Assembly (NCBI GenBank): GCA_021811615.1 | Contig: JAJZNW010000089.1 | Location: 1-64,000, forward strand | Direction: 5' to 3' | DNA length: 64,000 nucleotides | From: Bacteroidota bacterium | GTDB lineage: Bacteria; Bacteroidota; Ignavibacteria; Kryptoniales; JAKASW01 | Shown: piece after piece, positions 60,424-64,000 of the stretch | Layout of the letters: the number at the start of each line of letters is the position of its first letter | Numbering within the stretch: position 1 is the stretch's first letter | Notes under the pieces: generated by a model | Seen by the model: the letters and a program-made list of their open reading frames with translations, nothing else | What the model was told of the DNA's origin: nothing | The model's database searches: none | Position numbers and translations under genes: made by a program

Positions 60424-62544
60424 TTACTTAAGCAACATCATTTTCATCGTTCTTATGTAGCTCGGCGAAGTCAACTTGTAGAAGTAGACACCGCTTGCCA
60501 CTTCGGTACCCGCTTGATTCTCTCCGTTCCAGGTAACCTGGTATGTTCCCGGAGTATAGTTGCCGCTGGCCAGTACCTTGATGAGCTGACCGATGGAATT
60601 GTACACCGAGACGTTGACGACGCCTGTCCTCGGAATTGAGAAATTAATGGTCGTCGTCGGGTTGAACGGATTCGGATAGTTCTGTTCCAGCGCGTAGGTA
60701 GTAGGAACCTTCTGGGTTACCACTTTGACGCCTGTGTAAACGCCGAGCGCCCTCGTCAGAAGAGCGAACGTATACTTTGCGTTGTGGACTCCGTAGCTTC
60801 CGTCCTTGGACACGAGCAGGTAATCCCAGTACGCTCCAAGCTGGTCTTTCGTGAGCTTCTTTGCACCAAATGCGCTGATCGTTCCATTGAACAACGAATC
60901 GCCCGTCGCTGTCGACTGGATGGCAGTGGCAAGCTTCGCGAGAAGCGCCTTAACCTCAGTCTGCACGCCGGGGATCGGTCCGCCGTTCGCGATGCCGGCA
61001 TAATCGTAAGGAGCCGGGATCTGGTTGAAGTTCGTGATCGGACCGTGGCAGGACTGGCAAGCCGTCGTATTGTCGGTGGTATCTCCCGAAGCATCGGGCC
61101 CGCTCATCTTCCAGGTATGACCACCCAGAGTCATCGCGGCGTTCGCATCGACGGTATCGGAAGCCATATGGCATGTCACGCAAGCGTCGGTAAGCTGAGT
61201 ATGTGTCGCAAGTCCCGTGATTGAGCTGTCCCCGAAATCATAACCGTTCTGGCCCCAGAACAGGTCGGTCTGAGGTCCTTCGTGGGGCCCAAAGTAAGCT
61301 TTGTACCCGGCAGCGATGGCAGCATCGACGGCGGTGCGTGCACGGTGGCAGTTCATGCAAAGCTGACCTGCTCCACCGCCAGGAATCACAAAACCATTCG
61401 TTAGTGGCGGTGCCGAATACTTTCTCAGCTGAAATGGATTTGTTGCATCGTGGGGATTGTGGCATCCTGCGCAGGTCAAGGGAATGCCGCCGTAGGTGGT
61501 CTGTGTCAGTTGACCGTTTATGCCATAATCCGTGAACCCGGCTCCGTTATGGCACTGCGCGCAGGGAGCGCTGTTGACATGCCCGCCTTCCATTGCCTGG
61601 ATGGCGATCATACCGCTGTCGTGCGGGCTGCTCGTCCATTCTCTTCCTATAGCATGGTGCGGCGGCTCGTCATGGCACTGCATGCAAACAGATGCGCTCA
61701 ACGAGACGGATATCTTTGATGCATCTCCCCAGTGCTCACTTCCCGGTCCGTGGCAGCTCTCGCACCCGATCGTACCGAGCTGTGCAAGCTGCGCCGACGT
61801 GTGGTAAAGATGCGCAAAGTTGGAATCGACCAGCGTATCCGGGAAGCTCCAGCCGACTTTGTTCGCGACAGCAGCGAAGTTTCCGTTTGCAGCCGTCGGG
61901 TTATATCCTGTAGTGTGGCACTGTATGCAATGGCTTGCGTATGCCTGGCCTTCAGGATTGTGACCATTGATGCTGAGTTTGAAAAATGAAGCGTGTTCAG
62001 TGTTCATCCAGTGCGAATAGTCAGCCGTCGGATCCAGCCCAAGACCTGTCAACGCGCCCTGGTGACAAGTCCCGCATTGCGGTGTCGTCGCAGTCGCGCT
62101 GTCGTAAGTCACGATACCCATTGACCCGACTCCGACATAGTTCGCGGATGTAAGAATTGTGGACGCCGTCGAAGTTGCGCCGCCCGACTCGGTTATTGTT
62201 GCATTGACTGTGTATTCACCCGTAGTATCCAATGTCATGGTCGTGAATGCCATCTGGCTATCCACCTGGGCCGTACCGCCGGGGGGATCTATCACCGACC
62301 ACTTAACAGACTGGATTGTGCCTCCTGTAGAATCGATCGCCTGAAGATAAACAATAGTTTTCTCTCCGACGGTGCTGAGACCCGTCGAAGGGTACATCGA
62401 ACTTCCTTTGGAACCGTACTGCTGATCAAGTGTGTAGGGGGTCATCCCGACTATCTTGATGCCAGCCTTCGGTGTCGTCTGCGAGAAAGCTAATCCAGCT
62501 GCGAGGAATACAAACACAAACATGGTAAAGATTCGTTTCCTCAT
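60424..62544 (-). CDS. Nine-heme secreted c-type cytochrome with T9SS sorting domain
   Basis: ATG 62544 has AAAAGGAG. The 706-residue protein has a signal peptide (FTMFVFVFLAAGLAFSQ), an Ig-like segment to about 150, then nine CxxCH heme sites: CGTCH (157-161), CIQCH, CESCH, CMQCH, CAQCH, CAGCH, CMNCH, CVTCH and CQSCH. Additional histidines can act as distal ligands. The C-terminus is a T9SS type A domain (YALEQNYPNPFNPTTTINFS, ending SPSYIRTMKMMLLK). It should be exported and displayed or released at the surface, where hemes could pass electrons to external acceptors. A paralogue follows upstream on the same strand. Confidence 0.93.
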   Translation of the reverse strand: MRKRIFTMFVFVFLAAGLAFSQTTPKAGIKIVGMTPYTLDQQYGSKGSSMYPSTGLSTVGEKTIVYLQAIDSTGGTIQSVKWSVIDPPGGTAQVDSQMAFTTMTLDTTGEYTVNATITESGGATSTASTILTSANYVGVGSMGIVTYDSATATTPQCGTCHQGALTGLGLDPTADYSHWMNTEHASFFKLSINGHNPEGQAYASHCIQCHTTGYNPTAANGNFAAVANKVGWSFPDTLVDSNFAHLYHTSAQLAQLGTIGCESCHGPGSEHWGDASKISVSLSASVCMQCHDEPPHHAIGREWTSSPHDSGMIAIQAMEGGHVNSAPCAQCHNGAGFTDYGINGQLTQTTYGGIPLTCAGCHNPHDATNPFQLRKYSAPPLTNGFVIPGGGAGQLCMNCHRARTAVDAAIAAGYKAYFGPHEGPQTDLFWGQNGYDFGDSSITGLATHTQLTDACVTCHMASDTVDANAAMTLGGHTWKMSGPDASGDTTDNTTACQSCHGPITNFNQIPAPYDYAGIANGGPIPGVQTEVKALLAKLATAIQSTATGDSLFNGTISAFGAKKLTKDQLGAYWDYLLVSKDGSYGVHNAKYTFALLTRALGVYTGVKVVTQKVPTTYALEQNYPNPFNPTTTINFSIPRTGVVNVSVYNSIGQLIKVLASGNYTPGTYQVTWNGENQAGTEVASGVYFYKLTSPSYIRTMKMMLLK

Positions 62545-62773
62545 AGCTATTACTCCTTTTCTAGTGCTTTTGGCAATAATTAGGAATCTCTTGATATTTT
62601 ACACGGGTATAATTGCAATTAGAATGCCAATCAAAGACACACGTTCCACGCGAATTCCGGCGGGATTTAGAGTCTGCTAATAAGATTATGTCTACATGAA
62701 CATGAAGGGGGCAATAAAATTGCCTTATTCATGGGCATTTTGGGACAGTGTATCCAATGTGGGGAGAGAAGGG

Positions 62774-62800
62774 AGGCCGCCACTCTGACAGTGACGGCCT
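62774..62800 (-). terminator. Hairpin after the second multiheme cytochrome gene
   Basis: AGGCCGCCACT (62774-62784) and AGTGACGGCCT (62790-62800) pair over 11 bases with one mismatch, 17 bases after the stop on the minus strand, followed by CCCTTCTCTCC. The stem resembles that at 60374. Confidence 0.7.
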
Positions 62801-62817
62801 CGTAACTTTACAACCTC

Positions 62818-64000
62818 TTACTTCATTAACAACATCTTGCGGCTCTGACTGAAATCTTTCGAAGTCAGCTTATAGAAATAAACACCGCTCGAGACGGAGG
62901 AGCCTGAAGCGTTCCTTCCATCCCAGGTCACCTTGTAGGCGCCCGCGCTGAAATGATTGTCAACCAGCGTCTTCACAAGCTGACCGATTGAATTGTAAAT
63001 CATTATCCTCACGTTCTCGGACTTCGGCAGAGAGAAACTGATGGTAGTTGTCGGGTTGAACGGGTTCGGATAATTCTGGTTGAGCGTAAATGCAGTCGGT
63101 ACCTTGTTAGTAATCACTTCGACACCAGTCAGTGTGCCGAGCGCTCTCGTGAGTATACCGAACGTATATTTCGCATTGTGAACTCCGTAGCTCCCGTCGT
63201 TGACGACGTAGTAGTAATCATACACCGCCTTCAGGTAGTTCGGATTCCCCGCGATTGCGGCTGAGTCGGTGCTGACCGCCCCCGTCGTATCTTTCGGAAG
63301 GATCGCCGCGAGCTTGGTGAGTAAGCCCTTCACCTCGGTCTGTACGCCCTCGACCTTGCCGTTCCCATCGTAGTCCTCAGGCGCCTTTATGTCGTCGAAG
63401 CTCGACATTGGTCCATGACAGCTCTCGCAGACGGTTACGTTATCGGTCATCTTGCCGGTGCTGTCGGGCCCACTCATCTTCCATGTGTGACTGCCGAGGA
63501 GATAGGCGACGTTGCCGCTTGCCGCAGACATGTGGCAGGTAACGCAGGCGTCCGTCAGCTGCGTGTGAGTCGTTACTCCGGTTATGCTCTTGTCTCCGAA
63601 CTGCACAGCGTTCTGGCCGTAGAACATGTCTGTCTGCGTGCCATAGTGCGGGCTGTAATGACTCGCCCATTTCTTTGTATAGGTGTCCGCAGTTCTTCTC
63701 GACTTGTGGCAGTTCATGCAGAGACCGCCCGTCCCCGCATCCGGAATGGCAAAGCCGTTCATCAGAGTATCGGCCGTAACCTTCCTCAACTGATGCGCAT
63801 TCGTTTCGGAATGGGGATCATGGCACGATGCGCAGCCGATCGGCATTACAGACTGGGTACCGGATATCTTCTGGCCTGTAGCATAGAGATAGAAACCCGT
63901 ACCGTTGTGGCACTTCGCGCACGACGCGCCGTTTACTCCGGCATCTTCTTCCTGGACGGCGTTCATCCCATGCCCACTGATAGCATACTCCCTGACGATG
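62818..64000 (-). CDS. Multiheme c-type cytochrome with T9SS sorting domain, N-terminus beyond window
   Basis: The frame is open to base 64000, reading REYAISGHGMNAVQEED at the edge. Five heme sites are visible: CAKCH, CASCH, CMNCH, CVTCH and CESCH. Their spacing and surroundings (THTQLTDACVTCHM; TWKMSGPD; GVHNAKYTF; GVQTEVK) match the cytochrome at 60424, so this is a tandem paralogue. The T9SS domain ends the protein (FTLNQNYPNPFNPTTTISFS; SQSRKMLLMK). By comparison, four further heme sites probably lie outside the window. It should be a surface or extracellular electron carrier. Confidence 0.92.
   Translation of the reverse strand, partial: IVREYAISGHGMNAVQEEDAGVNGASCAKCHNGTGFYLYATGQKISGTQSVMPIGCASCHDPHSETNAHQLRKVTADTLMNGFAIPDAGTGGLCMNCHKSRRTADTYTKKWASHYSPHYGTQTDMFYGQNAVQFGDKSITGVTTHTQLTDACVTCHMSAASGNVAYLLGSHTWKMSGPDSTGKMTDNVTVCESCHGPMSSFDDIKAPEDYDGNGKVEGVQTEVKGLLTKLAAILPKDTTGAVSTDSAAIAGNPNYLKAVYDYYYVVNDGSYGVHNAKYTFGILTRALGTLTGVEVITNKVPTAFTLNQNYPNPFNPTTTISFSLPKSENVRIMIYNSIGQLVKTLVDNHFSAGAYKVTWDGRNASGSSVSSGVYFYKLTSKDFSQSRKMLLMK

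Noticed and set aside
1..64000. CRISPR array, tRNA, rRNA or insertion sequence
   Set aside because: No regularly spaced repeats, no tRNA-like cloverleaf and no transposase or integrase family protein were recognised.

Overview
The window is bacterial chromosome with roughly balanced to slightly GC-rich composition. Three signs point to the Bacteroidota/Chlorobiota side, most like Ignavibacteria or a related lineage. Two secreted multiheme cytochromes end in a type IX secretion (T9SS) sorting domain with the QNYPNPFNPTT signature. There is a PorD (DUF4835) T9SS protein. There are also PorV-like and helix-hairpin-helix outer-membrane proteins. Unlike classical Bacteroidia, most genes have strong AGGAGG-type ribosome binding sites, and GTG and TTG starts are common. 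The lineage is inferred from protein families, not from a marker-gene tree. I saw no rRNA, tRNA, CRISPR array, transposase or phage gene.

Region 1 (1-19 kb) is an accessory patchwork of small stress and small-molecule genes: VOC/PhnB proteins, DUF4287, two ECF sigma factors (one of the long ECF42 type), YCII proteins, DoxX proteins, SRPBCC, YrdB, two amino acid permeases, methyltransferases, an SGNH hydrolase and a PEGA/WD40 locus. Between 6.6 and 17.6 kb four loci carry in-frame stops and/or frameshifts: a YCII protein, PEGA-WD40, a DUF4143 ATPase and a VOC protein. I saw none in the 44 kb that follow, so this looks like a decaying segment or a locally poor assembly.

Region 2 (19.5-37 kb) holds a catalytic/non-catalytic M16 peptidase pair, a three-gene pectin set (cupin, PL10 pectate lyase, esterase), an HtrA protease, recO, outer-membrane and membrane proteins, a TylF-like methyltransferase, an AhpD-like protein, and a PfkB kinase overlapping mtnA.

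Region 3 (37-50 kb) holds a GH35 beta-galactosidase and then a tight operon of Rrf2 regulator, NapH/NosR-like polyferredoxin, hemerythrin and YwiC, which suggests a nitric oxide or redox response. Divergent to it is a two-component pair: a response regulator with an excisionase-type HTH in front of its receiver, and a hybrid kinase with an apparent double OB-fold periplasmic sensor. A B12-dependent ribonucleotide reductase follows.

Region 4 (50-64 kb) holds cell-envelope genes (amidase, T9SS/outer-membrane proteins, NfeD and slipin), rnhB-yraN, and two tandem multiheme c-type cytochromes with T9SS sorting domains. The second cytochrome runs off the window. These are good candidates for surface electron transfer.
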